Positions 42,986 to 52,698 of a stretch of 64,000 bases of DNA are shown here, piece after piece. A model generated the notes under the pieces. It saw nothing but the letters and a program-made list of their open reading frames with translations, made no database searches and had not been told where the DNA came from. The stretch is taken from assembly GCA_947497495.1 (NCBI GenBank), contig CANMGT010000008.1:51432-115431 (forward strand), read 5' to 3'. This stretch comes from an uncultured Lentibacter sp. (GTDB lineage: Bacteria; Pseudomonadota; Alphaproteobacteria; Rhodobacterales; Rhodobacteraceae). The position numbers and the translations under genes are program-made. Each line of letters begins with the position of its first letter. Position 1 is the stretch's first letter.

Positions 42986-45295
42986 TCATCCGGCCGTGAA
43001 CAACCTTTCGGGAAGACCGAACCTGTCGATCCAGCTGTACCAGTGCACATCGGTTGGCCCGATAACATAGTCCACAACTTGCCAGCCGTTGCCTTGCCGG
43101 CGCATCAGCACCATCACAAGGTCGCTCATGGCATCATTCGCCCAGTCGTTGGCGTAGGGTGTCGAATACCAGTTCAGCTTCTTCCCGTTGGGTTGTAACG
43201 GTTCGGCCATCAGGAAACACCACTCGCCATCCGTGCGCAACGTCTTCACAAGAAAAATGACTTTCTGGCCCAGTTCCCGCAACATCGGCACCCGCGCAGC
43301 ATCCATAATAGCGCTGCGCTCGGCAGTTTTGCGCGCGGGTTCGTAGTAGTGCGCCCGCGGCGCTGGCCTTGCCGCCGGAGCGGCCTTTGGCGCAGGCCGC
43401 GGTGTCGGCTGAATCGGTGACACGGCAGCCTTCAGCCGCTCGATATTGAGCCGCGCAAGCACAGCGAATGTGCCGTTGGGCCACTGCTCAAGATAGGCCT
43501 GAAACATCGCCGGATCGGAGGAGGACTGGATGGATTGCCAGAATACCAGTTCAACCTGCGGATCCGTTGATGGCGCCGCCTGCGGTTTGCTCGGTGTCTG
43601 CACTGTCTTTGCTATCTGCGGTGCGGCGCTTTCCGGCGCTGCCAGTGAGTCAACAATGGCCAGAGCCACGTCTCCGTAGTTGTCCTCCTCGGCCACAGGG
43701 TAGCGAACGATAACACTGTGCACGACACCTTGCGCATCAAGAATGCCTCGCTGAAGCATCACCATTCCCTCGTTCAGCAACGCAATCGAAAAGCCGGTTC
43801 CGCTCACGTTCTGGCTGATAATGCTGGCCGTGGCATTGGCACTTTGAATGTCCGAAAGCATCTGTTGAGGCGTCTGTTCAAGCGCATTGTGACTGCCCCA
43901 GATCAGCACCTCAGCCTGCCCGTCAGCGCTCGCGAAACTGCCGCCATCTCCGTTCTCCGGCGCTGTCCCCGCCGGATTGAAATGCGATGTCGGGTAGCGC
44001 GCCGAGGTGCCAAAACGGCTGTTGCTATAGACCGTCCAGCCAGACGCGGAAGCCGCTGCAGACGTTGGCGCGCCGCCCGTCTCTGCAGCGCAAGCGACAG
44101 CGTCATCAGGCAATGACAGGCTAATTGTCTCTAGCAGGCTGTCAAACCCCGTCGTTTCTATCCAGCTTTTTGCAGCACCTTTGTGAACGACAATTGGTTC
44201 ACCATTCGCTAAGCACATGTCGAGCTTGTACAGCGTTTGCAGGCCAGCAACCATTTTGTAGCCAACTTGGAAATAGGCCTGCTTCAGCATGCCCTGTTTG
44301 ATCGTCGCTGGCTGACCAAAAATCTCACCCCGTGAAATTTCCGGCGCCCCGTCAAACTCGGCATCGGCCTCCCAGGCCGCCCGCGCGCGGTAGCCGACAT
44401 CGACGCCAAAAACGCCGCTGAATGTTGGTTTGGTCATGAAGTTTATCGCATCAGAGCCATCAAACTGACGCGACCACCCTTTGGGCAGGGGCATCGAATA
44501 ATTGACCAATCCGTCAACCCCGACTTGCGCCTCAGGCTCGGGCGCAGCGTCAAGGCCGATCGTCCCAACGAGTTGCTCGATGATCGGCATAACCTCTGCC
44601 TCGGGTTTGTTCATGGAAACGATGCCAAGAATTTGCGAGCCGCCGCGATCATCCGTTTCTTCTTTGTAGAAGACCTCGGTGTAGACAAAGAAGTCATCCT
44701 TTCGCAGCACGAATTTCTTGCGCAAAAGGCGGCCTCCGTCGGCAGCAATGATCGGCTCAGGATAGGTGAACGTCTGTTCAGCTCCCACCAGATCAACACC
44801 CATCTCTTTGGCAACCTGTTCGGGAAGGCTCTTGGTGTCTTCCTCAAAGGAGTCAATTTCACCGGCGCGCATATAGGCGCTGTTGATGCCCAGGAACCGC
44901 TTCTCCTTCATGTTGACGTCGCCGAAGGACAGCTCGTCATCGTCGCCCTCCCGGCTCATGCGTGTCCAATGCGACGGGACAGCAAAGCTCAGCCCAACAA
45001 AGCTGTGCACGTCCCAGCCTTCGGGTATGACGGCGACGGTTGCCTTGGGTGTTTGCGGCACGGGTTGGGCTTTCGGCGTGGTGACTTGCGGCACAGCAGG
45101 CTCGGCGGGCTCAACTGCGGCATCGCCGAAATCATCCGCGAGCTGCTCAAGCGGCAGCTCCTCCACTTCGGGTGCAAAATCATCCATGCCAGCGGCCAGC
45201 TCGTCAATGCGCGGCTGAAGGCTCTGGCCATAGCCGCTCACAGCCTGCGCCATCCAGAACGCTGTCATCAGCGGAAGGGTAAGTGGTTTCATCAT
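42986..45295 (-). CDS. Exported multidomain protein of unknown function
   Basis: A 769-aa exported protein beginning MMKPLTLPLMTAFWMAQAVSG (signal peptide). An acidic and proline-rich spacer (25-90) is followed by two PsbP/DUF1795-like beta modules (about 90-255 with EGWDVHSFVGLSFAVPSHWT; about 265-395 with MPLPKGWSRQFDG), then a third beta region (about 415-560). A helical repeat follows with LVFWQSIQSSSDPAMFQAYL and EQWPNGTFAVLARLNIE, a motif I recall beside caspase-like and SEL1-type proteins in alphaproteobacteria. The C-terminal domain (about 660-769) follows a Pro/Ala-rich linker. It overlaps the 625-aa gene stop (ATGA), so the two are co-expressed. Confidence 0.7.
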   Translation of the reverse strand: MMKPLTLPLMTAFWMAQAVSGYGQSLQPRIDELAAGMDDFAPEVEELPLEQLADDFGDAAVEPAEPAVPQVTTPKAQPVPQTPKATVAVIPEGWDVHSFVGLSFAVPSHWTRMSREGDDDELSFGDVNMKEKRFLGINSAYMRAGEIDSFEEDTKSLPEQVAKEMGVDLVGAEQTFTYPEPIIAADGGRLLRKKFVLRKDDFFVYTEVFYKEETDDRGGSQILGIVSMNKPEAEVMPIIEQLVGTIGLDAAPEPEAQVGVDGLVNYSMPLPKGWSRQFDGSDAINFMTKPTFSGVFGVDVGYRARAAWEADAEFDGAPEISRGEIFGQPATIKQGMLKQAYFQVGYKMVAGLQTLYKLDMCLANGEPIVVHKGAAKSWIETTGFDSLLETISLSLPDDAVACAAETGGAPTSAAASASGWTVYSNSRFGTSARYPTSHFNPAGTAPENGDGGSFASADGQAEVLIWGSHNALEQTPQQMLSDIQSANATASIISQNVSGTGFSIALLNEGMVMLQRGILDAQGVVHSVIVRYPVAEEDNYGDVALAIVDSLAAPESAAPQIAKTVQTPSKPQAAPSTDPQVELVFWQSIQSSSDPAMFQAYLEQWPNGTFAVLARLNIERLKAAVSPIQPTPRPAPKAAPAARPAPRAHYYEPARKTAERSAIMDAARVPMLRELGQKVIFLVKTLRTDGEWCFLMAEPLQPNGKKLNWYSTPYANDWANDAMSDLVMVLMRRQGNGWQVVDYVIGPTDVHWYSWIDRFGLPERLFTAG

Positions 45296-47169
45296 TTGTT
45301 TCCTTGTCCTTTTGACATGCCTTGAATGAGCGCGTCGCGCAGGTTTTTGCCGACGTCTCCGTCAAGCGGGATGTATTTCATTTCTTCGCCGATCGTCGTG
45401 TAAGCCCCTTTGACTTTGAGCGTGATTTGCGAGGTGCAGCGGGTTTCGGTGCGCGCGCCTTTTGCGTCTTCGGTCTCTGTGCGCCGCTCAACCGTGCAAC
45501 TGGCCTTCATCAGGCCTTCGCCAGCCAGGAAGCCGCCGTCGCAATGGGTGATCTTGTGGATATCCTCATAGCGTGGCACCGCAAAAAACATGCCGGCCCC
45601 GCCGTTGCCAACAGCCCCCGGCGAGGCGGCGGCCCAGCTCTCTCCGTTGAAGTCTCCCATCACCAAATTGATCGAATAGCTTTCGACGCTTCCCACGGCG
45701 TAGCTCGCAATGTGCAAGTCTCCGGTATGAGCTGGCCGGGTTTCGGTGCGCTCGCTGCGCGCACCCTTCAACGGGATTGTCACGACACTGCAACTCATCG
45801 CACTTTCCTTACGGTCATAGACCGTAATCATAGGCGTGACGGGTTCACCAAATGAAATAACAGCAATGTCGTTGATCGGCACCAAAGGCCGCGTTTGCGT
45901 GCCTTCTGGCAACTCAAGCGAGATTTCCGTGGGCCAACCGGCCTTGAGCATCGCCAGCTTGGTGATCTGCAGGCTGCGCGGTTTGTTCGGCAAAAGCGTC
46001 CCTGTCCACGCGCCGCCACTGGGCTTTTTCAGAACAATCTTGGCAGGAGCTGCCAGATCAAAGGCGCCGATGTCGATGCGGATCACATCGTTAAGCTCGG
46101 TGCGTGTCTTGTCGTTCAAATCCGCGACGATGCCCTCAAGCGAGCGATACCACTGCCGCCGCGCTATCTCGGGGAAGACTTTTTTCACCAGCATGGCCAT
46201 GAGTTTGGCGCGGTGTTCGTCTTCCAGCTTCTTCTTGATCTTGTCGGTTAAGCTGGCGCCACGGCCGAAGCCCCAGCTGCTACCGTCGATGTTCCGGCTC
46301 TCAACTTGAAAGTTTTCACTGTCCCAAAACCGGCCGATGTATTTCTCGATTTCGAGGATTACCATGCCCTCAAATCCGGCGGCGCTGCTGGCTTTCTGAC
46401 GGTAGTGATCAAGCAGAAACTTCCACTCGTTGATCGTGCGGCCGCCCTCCGTCTGGCCCCGCACGCGCGCCAGTTTCTTCTCTTTTGACTCGCTCCAGAG
46501 GGGTTGCACGCCATATTCGCCAGCCGCGGCTTCGTCTTCGCGCTCGCGGTAATATTTCGTGTAAGCCTGCCGCCATGCGTCGGTGCGCGCCAGCCATGCG
46601 CCCTTGCCAAACTCCTGCAAAGCCACATCGATCACAAATGTCGCCACATTGGCGACTTGCAAAGCAGAGCTCCCCCATTTGCCAATCGCATAGCCCATGA
46701 GGCCCTTGTAGGCGTTAGCCCCTGCGGCTTGGTTGTCGCCTGAACACAGATCAATATTGACCTGCCAAATCGTCATGAACAGTCCAAGGTTCGTCATCGC
46801 TCCGTTGACGTTTTGAAGCCCGCCCATCTCGAGCGTATTTTCCGCGATGGTGCCGACAGACCCGCCCGCGCCAAAGCCGAGGTTGAACATTCCCCAGCCC
46901 TCTTCAGCAGCAGCCTTTTCCATAGCTTCGCGGTTGGAAAGTGTCTGCGCCTCTGTCATGTTGCGCAGACCCCGATCCGACACAAAACTGCGCATCGTGG
47001 CGAGCCTGTCTTTGACCTCGGGCTTGATCGTGAACTCTACAACTTTTTCGCGGATCGTGCCTTCGTTCTGCACGACCATGAGGAGCTTCTTGAACTTCTC
47101 GTCAGCGCAGACAGACGTGGCCATGACCATAACCGCTGCCGTCAACGCGGCTCTTCTCAGAAACATCAT
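45292..47169 (-). CDS. Exported protein of unknown function
   Basis: A 625-aa protein with signal peptide (MMFLRRAALTAAVMVMATSVCA). Residues ~60-180 contain small-residue-rich stretches (MFNLGFGAGGSVGTIAENTL) that could be amphipathic or membrane-associated; ~190-330 are helical and charged; ~350-625 are beta-rich, including AALDI-free jelly-roll-like strands and a Cys pair region near the C terminus (CTVERRTE ... TRCTSQITLKVKG). No family recognised. It is the upstream partner of the 769-aa gene with a 4-bp overlap, and the pair is probably one functional unit in the periplasm or outer membrane. Confidence 0.7.
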   Translation of the reverse strand: MMFLRRAALTAAVMVMATSVCADEKFKKLLMVVQNEGTIREKVVEFTIKPEVKDRLATMRSFVSDRGLRNMTEAQTLSNREAMEKAAAEEGWGMFNLGFGAGGSVGTIAENTLEMGGLQNVNGAMTNLGLFMTIWQVNIDLCSGDNQAAGANAYKGLMGYAIGKWGSSALQVANVATFVIDVALQEFGKGAWLARTDAWRQAYTKYYREREDEAAAGEYGVQPLWSESKEKKLARVRGQTEGGRTINEWKFLLDHYRQKASSAAGFEGMVILEIEKYIGRFWDSENFQVESRNIDGSSWGFGRGASLTDKIKKKLEDEHRAKLMAMLVKKVFPEIARRQWYRSLEGIVADLNDKTRTELNDVIRIDIGAFDLAAPAKIVLKKPSGGAWTGTLLPNKPRSLQITKLAMLKAGWPTEISLELPEGTQTRPLVPINDIAVISFGEPVTPMITVYDRKESAMSCSVVTIPLKGARSERTETRPAHTGDLHIASYAVGSVESYSINLVMGDFNGESWAAASPGAVGNGGAGMFFAVPRYEDIHKITHCDGGFLAGEGLMKASCTVERRTETEDAKGARTETRCTSQITLKVKGAYTTIGEEMKYIPLDGDVGKNLRDALIQGMSKGQGNK

Positions 47170-47277
47170 CCTTCCCCTAGCAAGACATCAAGAACTTCAC
47201 TCTTGAGTCTATGCTCTTTGGCGGGGGGCGCCTTGATTGCGATCAAGCCGTTAGTCCAATACAGGCTTAAATCCGCG

Positions 47278-48114
47278 CTAGTCCAGAAATGCCTTCTCAA
47301 CCACGTAGGTTTGCGGATCGGAGTTGGCGCCTTCGACGAGGCCGAAGTCTTCGAGCATGTCTTTGAGTTCGAGGTTGAAGGCGAGGTTGCCGCAGATCAT
47401 CGCGCGGTCGTTTTGCGGGCAGAGCGGCTCGACGCCGAGGTCTTTGAAGGCCTCGCCGGAGCGCATCAGGTCGGTGATCCGGCCCATCTTGGGGCTCTCT
47501 TCGCGGGTCGTCGTCGGGTAGTATTTGATCTTCTTCCAGAAGCCCTCGCCGATGACTTCATTGAGCAGCTCGTCGGTTTTGAGCGCCTCGATCAGGCCCG
47601 CCCCGTAGGTCAGCTCGCCCGCCGTGCGGCAGGTGTGAGTGATCACGATTTCTTCATAGTCTTCATAGGTTTGCGGCTCGCGCAGGAGGCTTGCGAAGGG
47701 CGCAAAACCGGTGCCTGTGGCGAAAAACCAGATCCGTTTACCGGGCAGCAAAGCGTCATGCACTAGCGTGCCGACGGGCTTGGGCCGCAGGATGATTTCG
47801 TCGCCGACCTTGATGTGCTGAAGGCGCGACGTGAGCGGGCCGTCGGGCACTTTGATCGAGTAGAACTCCAGCTCCTCGTCCCAGCTTGGCGAGGCGATCG
47901 AATAGGCGCGCAGGAGCGGCTTTTGCTTGCCGGTCTTGGCGTCGGGCGCGCCCATCAGGCCGATCATCACAAACTCGCCGGAGCGAAACCGCAGCGACGC
48001 CGGACGCGTGCAGCGAAAGCTGAACAGCCGGTCGGTGTAGTGCTTCACATCGGTGACTGTCTGGGCGTCGGGGAGGACAGGCTTTGCTGCGCCCATGTTG
48101 CTCTGCGTGTTCAT
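47278..48114 (-). CDS. fpr: Ferredoxin-NADP reductase
   Basis: A 278-aa FAD enzyme of the bacterial Fpr type. FAD-binding RAYSIASPSWDEELEFYSIK (about residues 70-90) with RxYS, then the phosphate-binding TSRLQHIKVGD, the NADPH-binding ATGTGFAPFASLLREP (about 130-146) and C-terminal YVVEKAFLD are visible. Last gene of the sulfate assimilation operon here, 18 bp after the DUF934 gene. It would reduce ferredoxin for the siroheme sulfite reductase, which has no flavoprotein partner in this operon. Confidence 0.92.
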   Translation of the reverse strand: MNTQSNMGAAKPVLPDAQTVTDVKHYTDRLFSFRCTRPASLRFRSGEFVMIGLMGAPDAKTGKQKPLLRAYSIASPSWDEELEFYSIKVPDGPLTSRLQHIKVGDEIILRPKPVGTLVHDALLPGKRIWFFATGTGFAPFASLLREPQTYEDYEEIVITHTCRTAGELTYGAGLIEALKTDELLNEVIGEGFWKKIKYYPTTTREESPKMGRITDLMRSGEAFKDLGVEPLCPQNDRAMICGNLAFNLELKDMLEDFGLVEGANSDPQTYVVEKAFLD

Positions 48115-48132
48115 GCTTGCTCTCTTTTTGGT

Positions 48133-48546
48133 TTAGCCGCGAAGGCGTGATTGGTAGTCGTTGGCTTTCCAGTCGGCGCGAAAGAGCCAGCTTTGTTCGG
48201 GTTGGCGTTTGGCGTGCGCATCGCTCACTTCGACTTCATCAAACCCCGCACGCCGCGCCATTGCATATTGATCGGCCAGTACGGCCCCTCTGGCGCGTAA
48301 ACGCCCCTGAAAGCCCATAAGGCGAAGCCTGCGCGCGAGCGTAAAACCGCGCCCATCGTCAAACTTCGGGAAGTCAACGCGAATGAGGCCAATGTTGTTT
48401 AAAACACCCTTCAGCTCGGCCAGGTCGGCATCTGAAGCAAGATCAAGCGCTGCACCGTTTTCACCACTGATTTCGCGGCGATTTCCGGTAAAGCCATGCG
48501 GCCAGTCTTCCTCTGCAAAGCCGCTGTCGCGTATCAAAACTGTCAT
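48133..48546 (-). CDS. DUF934 protein of the sulfate assimilation operon
   Basis: A 137-aa DUF934 protein, a family almost always beside cysI/cysH in alphaproteobacteria. Conserved parts are VDFPKFDDGRGFTLARRLR (about residues 56-74) and RARGAVLADQYAMARRAGFD (about 80-100). Proposed as an accessory to sulfite reduction; biochemistry unknown to me. Overlaps the cysH stop by 4 bp (ATGA). Confidence 0.85.
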   Translation of the reverse strand: MTVLIRDSGFAEEDWPHGFTGNRREISGENGAALDLASDADLAELKGVLNNIGLIRVDFPKFDDGRGFTLARRLRLMGFQGRLRARGAVLADQYAMARRAGFDEVEVSDAHAKRQPEQSWLFRADWKANDYQSRLRG

Positions 48547-49265
48547 GTGCTTGCTCCTGCTTTCACGGCTTGGCCGTTGTCAAAATGAATGCCGCATTCC
48601 GTTTTGCCCTGGCCCTGCCAGCGGCCTTCACGGCCCTCGGCGGGCACCGTGCAAGGCGCGCAGCCAACAGAGCCGTAGCCTTTGGCCACAAGCGGATGAG
48701 GCGGCAACCCGTGCATTGTGATGTAGGCTTTGGTGTCCTCCAGCGTCCAGTTTGCCAGCGGGTTAAGCTTTATACGCCCCGTGCCATGCTCGGGCTCAAA
48801 CAGGGCAAGCTGCGCACGCTTGCCACCCTGCGCGCGCCTGCGCCCGCTGATCCATGCGCCGAACGCGTTGAGGCCTTGCTGCAACGGAGCCGTTTTGCGC
48901 AGCGCACAGCAGGCGTCGGGCGTGCTTTCGTGTAAGTCACCCTGCGGGTCAGCCTCGGCTATCTGCACCGCGTCAGCACGCAGGACGCGCACATCCGTTA
49001 GCCCGAGGCGCGTGCTCAGATCACGCTGATAGTGCAGCGTTTCTTCAAACAGCATTTCGGTATCGACAAACAGCACAGGCGTTTGGCGCGCGATTTCTGA
49101 CACCATGTGCAACAGCACCACGGAGTCAGCGCCGAAGCTCGAAACCAAAGCAGTTTTGCCAAACTGGTTTTCCAGCAAGGCGCTTTGCAGCAAGTCAACG
49201 GCCTGCGCCTTGGCAAAGCGCGTGTTCAAAAGCGTGGCGCGCTCGGAAAGATTACTCTGCAGCAT
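48543..49265 (-). CDS. cysH: Assimilatory adenylylsulfate (APS) reductase
   Basis: A 240-aa enzyme reducing activated sulfate to sulfite with thioredoxin. ATG 49265 is chosen because the cysI stop lies 2 bp upstream (49270); longer frames run into cysI. The P-loop-like SFGADSVVLLHMV (about residues 43-55) is present. The Cys pairs of the [4Fe-4S] cluster are DACCALRK (about 120-127) and GCAPC (about 205-209), and the catalytic Cys is in TECGIHF. The CC...CxxC set marks APS rather than PAPS reductase. Confidence 0.92.
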   Translation of the reverse strand: MLQSNLSERATLLNTRFAKAQAVDLLQSALLENQFGKTALVSSFGADSVVLLHMVSEIARQTPVLFVDTEMLFEETLHYQRDLSTRLGLTDVRVLRADAVQIAEADPQGDLHESTPDACCALRKTAPLQQGLNAFGAWISGRRRAQGGKRAQLALFEPEHGTGRIKLNPLANWTLEDTKAYITMHGLPPHPLVAKGYGSVGCAPCTVPAEGREGRWQGQGKTECGIHFDNGQAVKAGAST

Positions 49266-49269
49266 GGGC

Positions 49270-50919
49270 CTAAACCTTCTCATAAAGGGCCGCCTTGAAC
49301 GGGGCGAGGCCGAGGCGGCGGTAGGCTTCAAGGAAGGTCTCCTCGCGACTTTCGCGCAGCTCGAGATAGGCCATGAGGAGCCGCTCGATCGCCGGGACAA
49401 TCTCGTCATAGGCAAAGCCCGGGCCTGTGCGCGTGCCAAGTGCCGCGTCTTGCGTGTGGTCGCCGCCCAGTGTGATCTGGTAGTTTTCCACACCTGCGCG
49501 GTCGAGGCCAAGAATGCCGATGTGGCCAACATGGTGGTGCCCGCAGGCATTGATGCACCCTGATATCTTGAGCTTGAGCGGGCCGATATCATGCTCGAGC
49601 TTGAGGCTGTCAAAGCGCTCGGCAATTTGCTGGGCCACGGGGATAGAGCGCGCTGTCGCCAGTGCGCAATAATCCATTCCGGGGCAAGCGATAATGTCGG
49701 AGATCAGCCCGATGTTTGCTGTCGCCAAATCGTGTTGCTTGAGCACGCGGTGAAGCGCGGGGAGATCGGCTTTGTGCACATGTGGCAAGATCACGTTTTG
49801 CTCGTGACTGATGCGCAGCTCGTCATAGCCAAAGCGCTCGGCCATGTCAGCGAGTGCACGCATCTGCGCAGCGCTCGCATCGCCCGGCGTGGCCCCATGC
49901 GCCTTGAGGGAAACTGTGACAATGGCGTGATCCGGCTGCGCGTGCTCGGCAAGGTTGGTGTCGGCCCAGGCTTTGAAAACAGGGTCGCTTGCGCGGGCCG
50001 CCTCAAAGCTGGCAGCACTCGCCATGCAAAACGCAGGCGGCGCAAACTGCGTGGTGATGTCGGCAAGCACCTTTTGGTCAACGCCGCCAAAGCTAGGGCG
50101 GATCTCGGCAAAACGCTCTTCAACGAGGCGGCGGATTTCGTCGATCCCGTGCTCATGCACCGTGATCTTGATGCGCGCCTTATACTTGTTGTCACGCCGT
50201 CCGATTTGGTTCCAGACCGACACGACAGCCTCCAGATATGGCAGCAAGTCTTCTTGCGACAGAAATGGCGTAATGACCTTGCCGATCATCGGCGTGCGGC
50301 CCAGCCCGCCTCCGACGATCACTTCAAAGCCGACCTCGCCGTTCTGCTCAACCATGCGCAAGCCGATGTCATGCGCGCGCGTTACGGCGCGATCATTTTG
50401 TGAGCCTGTGATCGCGATCTTGAACTTGCGCGGCATAAACTGGAACTCGGGGTGGTCTGTGCTCCATTGGCGGATCAGCTCCGCGACAGGGCGCGGGTCT
50501 GCTAACTCGTCGGCGGCGGCGCCTGCGAAGTGGTCGGCGGTGACATTGCGGATGGTGTTTCCAGAGGTTTGGATCGCGTGCAGCCCGACCTCGCCCAAAG
50601 CGTCGAGCATATCAGGAATGTCGCTCAACTTCGGCCAGTTATACTGGATATTCTGGCGTGTCGTGAAGTGCCCATAGCCCTTGTCCCAACGCTCTGCCAG
50701 ATAGGCGAGCTGGCGCATCTGCGCGCTGTTGAGCGTGCCGTAAGGAATGGCAACGCGCAGCATATAGGCATGTAGTTGCAAGTAAACGCCGTTCATCAGG
50801 CGCAGCGGTTTGAACTCGTCTTCTGTCAGCTCGCCTGACAGCCGCCGCGAGACTTGCGCGCGAAATTGTGCGTTGCGCGCGTCGAGAAAAGCGCGGTCAA
50901 AATCATTGTAGTGATACAT
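49270..50919 (-). CDS. cysI: Siroheme sulfite reductase hemoprotein
   Basis: A 549-aa enzyme reducing sulfite to sulfide with six electrons. ATG 50919 gives MYHYNDFDRAFLDARNAQFR; the longer frame is not used because the DUF2849 gene ends 4 bp upstream. Two sulfite/nitrite reductase half-domains are visible, with substrate-binding Arg regions (HFTTRQNIQ and EQNVILPH). The siroheme-[4Fe-4S] Cys ligands are ACPGMDYCALA and SGCINACGHHH. No linked flavoprotein subunit, so electrons probably come from ferredoxin via Fpr. Confidence 0.94.
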   Translation of the reverse strand: MYHYNDFDRAFLDARNAQFRAQVSRRLSGELTEDEFKPLRLMNGVYLQLHAYMLRVAIPYGTLNSAQMRQLAYLAERWDKGYGHFTTRQNIQYNWPKLSDIPDMLDALGEVGLHAIQTSGNTIRNVTADHFAGAAADELADPRPVAELIRQWSTDHPEFQFMPRKFKIAITGSQNDRAVTRAHDIGLRMVEQNGEVGFEVIVGGGLGRTPMIGKVITPFLSQEDLLPYLEAVVSVWNQIGRRDNKYKARIKITVHEHGIDEIRRLVEERFAEIRPSFGGVDQKVLADITTQFAPPAFCMASAASFEAARASDPVFKAWADTNLAEHAQPDHAIVTVSLKAHGATPGDASAAQMRALADMAERFGYDELRISHEQNVILPHVHKADLPALHRVLKQHDLATANIGLISDIIACPGMDYCALATARSIPVAQQIAERFDSLKLEHDIGPLKLKISGCINACGHHHVGHIGILGLDRAGVENYQITLGGDHTQDAALGTRTGPGFAYDEIVPAIERLLMAYLELRESREETFLEAYRRLGLAPFKAALYEKV

Positions 50920-50923
50920 GGCG

Positions 50924-51217
50924 CTACTCCTGAGCGTCGGCTTGCTTGCCGTGAAATTTGTTGGACGGGCCTGTCTGGCGAAAGGCTTCGCGGAAGTGTT
51001 TGGGCGTTGGCACGCCGGTGTCTGTCGCGACATCCATCAAGTAAACGCCGACAACTTCGCCGCTACGCGCTAAGGCCGCCGACAGTTTGCTTTCGGCGCT
51101 TGCTGGGTCAGCAAAGACTTCGGCTTGCGAGAGGCTGCGCGCCCAGCCGCCACCGTGGGCCAAGTAAACAACGTCGCCCTCGACAAGTGCGTTCGCGGTA
51201 ATGACTTGCGATGTCAT
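50924..51217 (-). CDS. DUF2849 protein
   Basis: A 97-aa DUF2849 protein, a small family found between cysG and cysI in alphaproteobacteria. Typical sequence: LVEGDVVYLAHGGGW (about residues 11-25) and VGVYLMDVATD. Function unknown. It overlaps the cysG stop by 4 bp (ATGA) and ends 4 bp before cysI, so it is strictly coexpressed. Confidence 0.85.
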   Translation of the reverse strand: MTSQVITANALVEGDVVYLAHGGGWARSLSQAEVFADPASAESKLSAALARSGEVVGVYLMDVATDTGVPTPKHFREAFRQTGPSNKFHGKQADAQE

Positions 51218-52599
51218 AGCGCTATCTCCTGTTGCTGATGTCCCTGTGCCGCGCGAGGGGCAAGCCCAAGGACCATGAGCGCAGGGCCTGTGACATTTGC
51301 AGCCGCCAAGTCAGCGCCCAGTTGCGCAATAGTCGTCGCGAGGGTGCGTTGGTCAGGGCGCGAGGCGTTCTCGACGATGCTGACAGGTGTCGCGGGGTTC
51401 GCACCATGCATCAGCATCCGCCCCTGTATAAACCGCGCGGCGCGCTTGCCCATATAAACAGCCGTGACCTCTCCGTCGCGGGCCAGGGCGCGCCAGTCTT
51501 GCTCGGCAAACCCCTTCATGTCGTGTGCTGTCATGAAGCGCACATCCTGATTGCGGCCGCGTTTGGTGAGGCTCTGGCCAAGCGCCGCGATGCTCGCCGA
51601 GGCAGCCGTAATGCCCGGCACAATATGCCAGCTGATCTGGGCTGGCTCCAATGCGTCGATCTCTTCGTCAAGCCGCCCGAACACTGTCGGATCGCCGCCC
51701 TTCAGGCGCACCACTTGCGCACCCGCCTTTGCATGCGCGACCAGCAAGTCGTTGATCTTTTGTTGCGAAGTCGACGGCCCGAAGCCGACCTTGCCAACCG
51801 CGATCATCAGGGCTTCACGGCGGCACAACTCGAGGATCGGAGCAGACACAAGCCCGTCGTAGATCACGACATCAGCTTCGTGCAGCGCGTTGCGTGCCTT
51901 CAATGTCAGCAACTCCGGGTCGCCCGGGCCTGCGCCGACAAAGGCAACATGGCCCGCGTCCGGCGCCTGCTCCATGTGCTGCTGCAGCAGCTCTCCCAAG
52001 GCGGCTTCCGCCTGCTCAGGCGCTGCGTCCAACAGTTTTGGGCCGCGAGCAAAGTAGTAGTCTGCCCAGAACTTTCTTTGCGGCAGGCCCTGCGGAAGTT
52101 TGGCGGCCTGTGCCCGAAACAGCTTGCCGACCCGCGCCAGCGCGCCAAGGGTGGGCGGCAACTGCTCTTCAAGCTTGGCTTTGATCGCGCGCGCCAGCAC
52201 AGGGGCCGCGCCTTCGGTTCCGATCGCCACTGTCACAGGGTCGCGGTCAACGATCGCGGGAGTGATAAAGTCGCTGGCTTGCAAGTTGTCGACAACATTG
52301 ACGATGGCACCCTCTGCACGCGCAATCACCGCCGCGCGCTCAGCCTCTTCGGCTTCCTCATCGGCGGCGTAAAACAGCCGCGCTCCGGCAACGTCGCCAG
52401 CCTCCAGCTTGCGCCTGTGCAGCGTAACATGCCCGCTCTGGGCCCAGTCTTGCACCGCTCGAACCGGCGCATCACTGAAGACGTCAACATGAGCCGAGGT
52501 TTTCAAAAGGAGCCTTAGCTTTGCAACGGCTGTTTCGCCACCGCCGGACACAACCACTCTGTTTTGCTCAAGAGAAACGAAGATCGGAAAGTATTTCAT
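51214..52599 (-). CDS. cysG: Siroheme synthase (uroporphyrinogen methyltransferase/dehydrogenase/ferrochelatase)
   Basis: A 461-aa trifunctional enzyme making the siroheme needed by CysI. ATG 52599 yields MKYFPIFVSLEQNRVVVSGG, the NAD-binding start of the dehydrogenase/ferrochelatase half (1-215). The SUMT half (about 220-455) shows VAFVGAGPGDPELLTLKA, GKVGFGPSTSQQKIN and VRLKGGDPTVFGR, all conserved in precorrin-2 methyltransferases. First gene of the operon cysG-DUF2849-cysI-cysH-DUF934-fpr. Confidence 0.94.
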   Translation of the reverse strand: MKYFPIFVSLEQNRVVVSGGGETAVAKLRLLLKTSAHVDVFSDAPVRAVQDWAQSGHVTLHRRKLEAGDVAGARLFYAADEEAEEAERAAVIARAEGAIVNVVDNLQASDFITPAIVDRDPVTVAIGTEGAAPVLARAIKAKLEEQLPPTLGALARVGKLFRAQAAKLPQGLPQRKFWADYYFARGPKLLDAAPEQAEAALGELLQQHMEQAPDAGHVAFVGAGPGDPELLTLKARNALHEADVVIYDGLVSAPILELCRREALMIAVGKVGFGPSTSQQKINDLLVAHAKAGAQVVRLKGGDPTVFGRLDEEIDALEPAQISWHIVPGITAASASIAALGQSLTKRGRNQDVRFMTAHDMKGFAEQDWRALARDGEVTAVYMGKRAARFIQGRMLMHGANPATPVSIVENASRPDQRTLATTIAQLGADLAAANVTGPALMVLGLAPRAAQGHQQQEIAL

Positions 52600-52698
52600 T
52601 GGGTTCGCCCGCCATTCATTGGTGAGCCCCAATATGGAACAATTTCCTATAAATAGGCCATAGCCCAGCCTCGATAAGGAAATTCACCCACCTGAACT

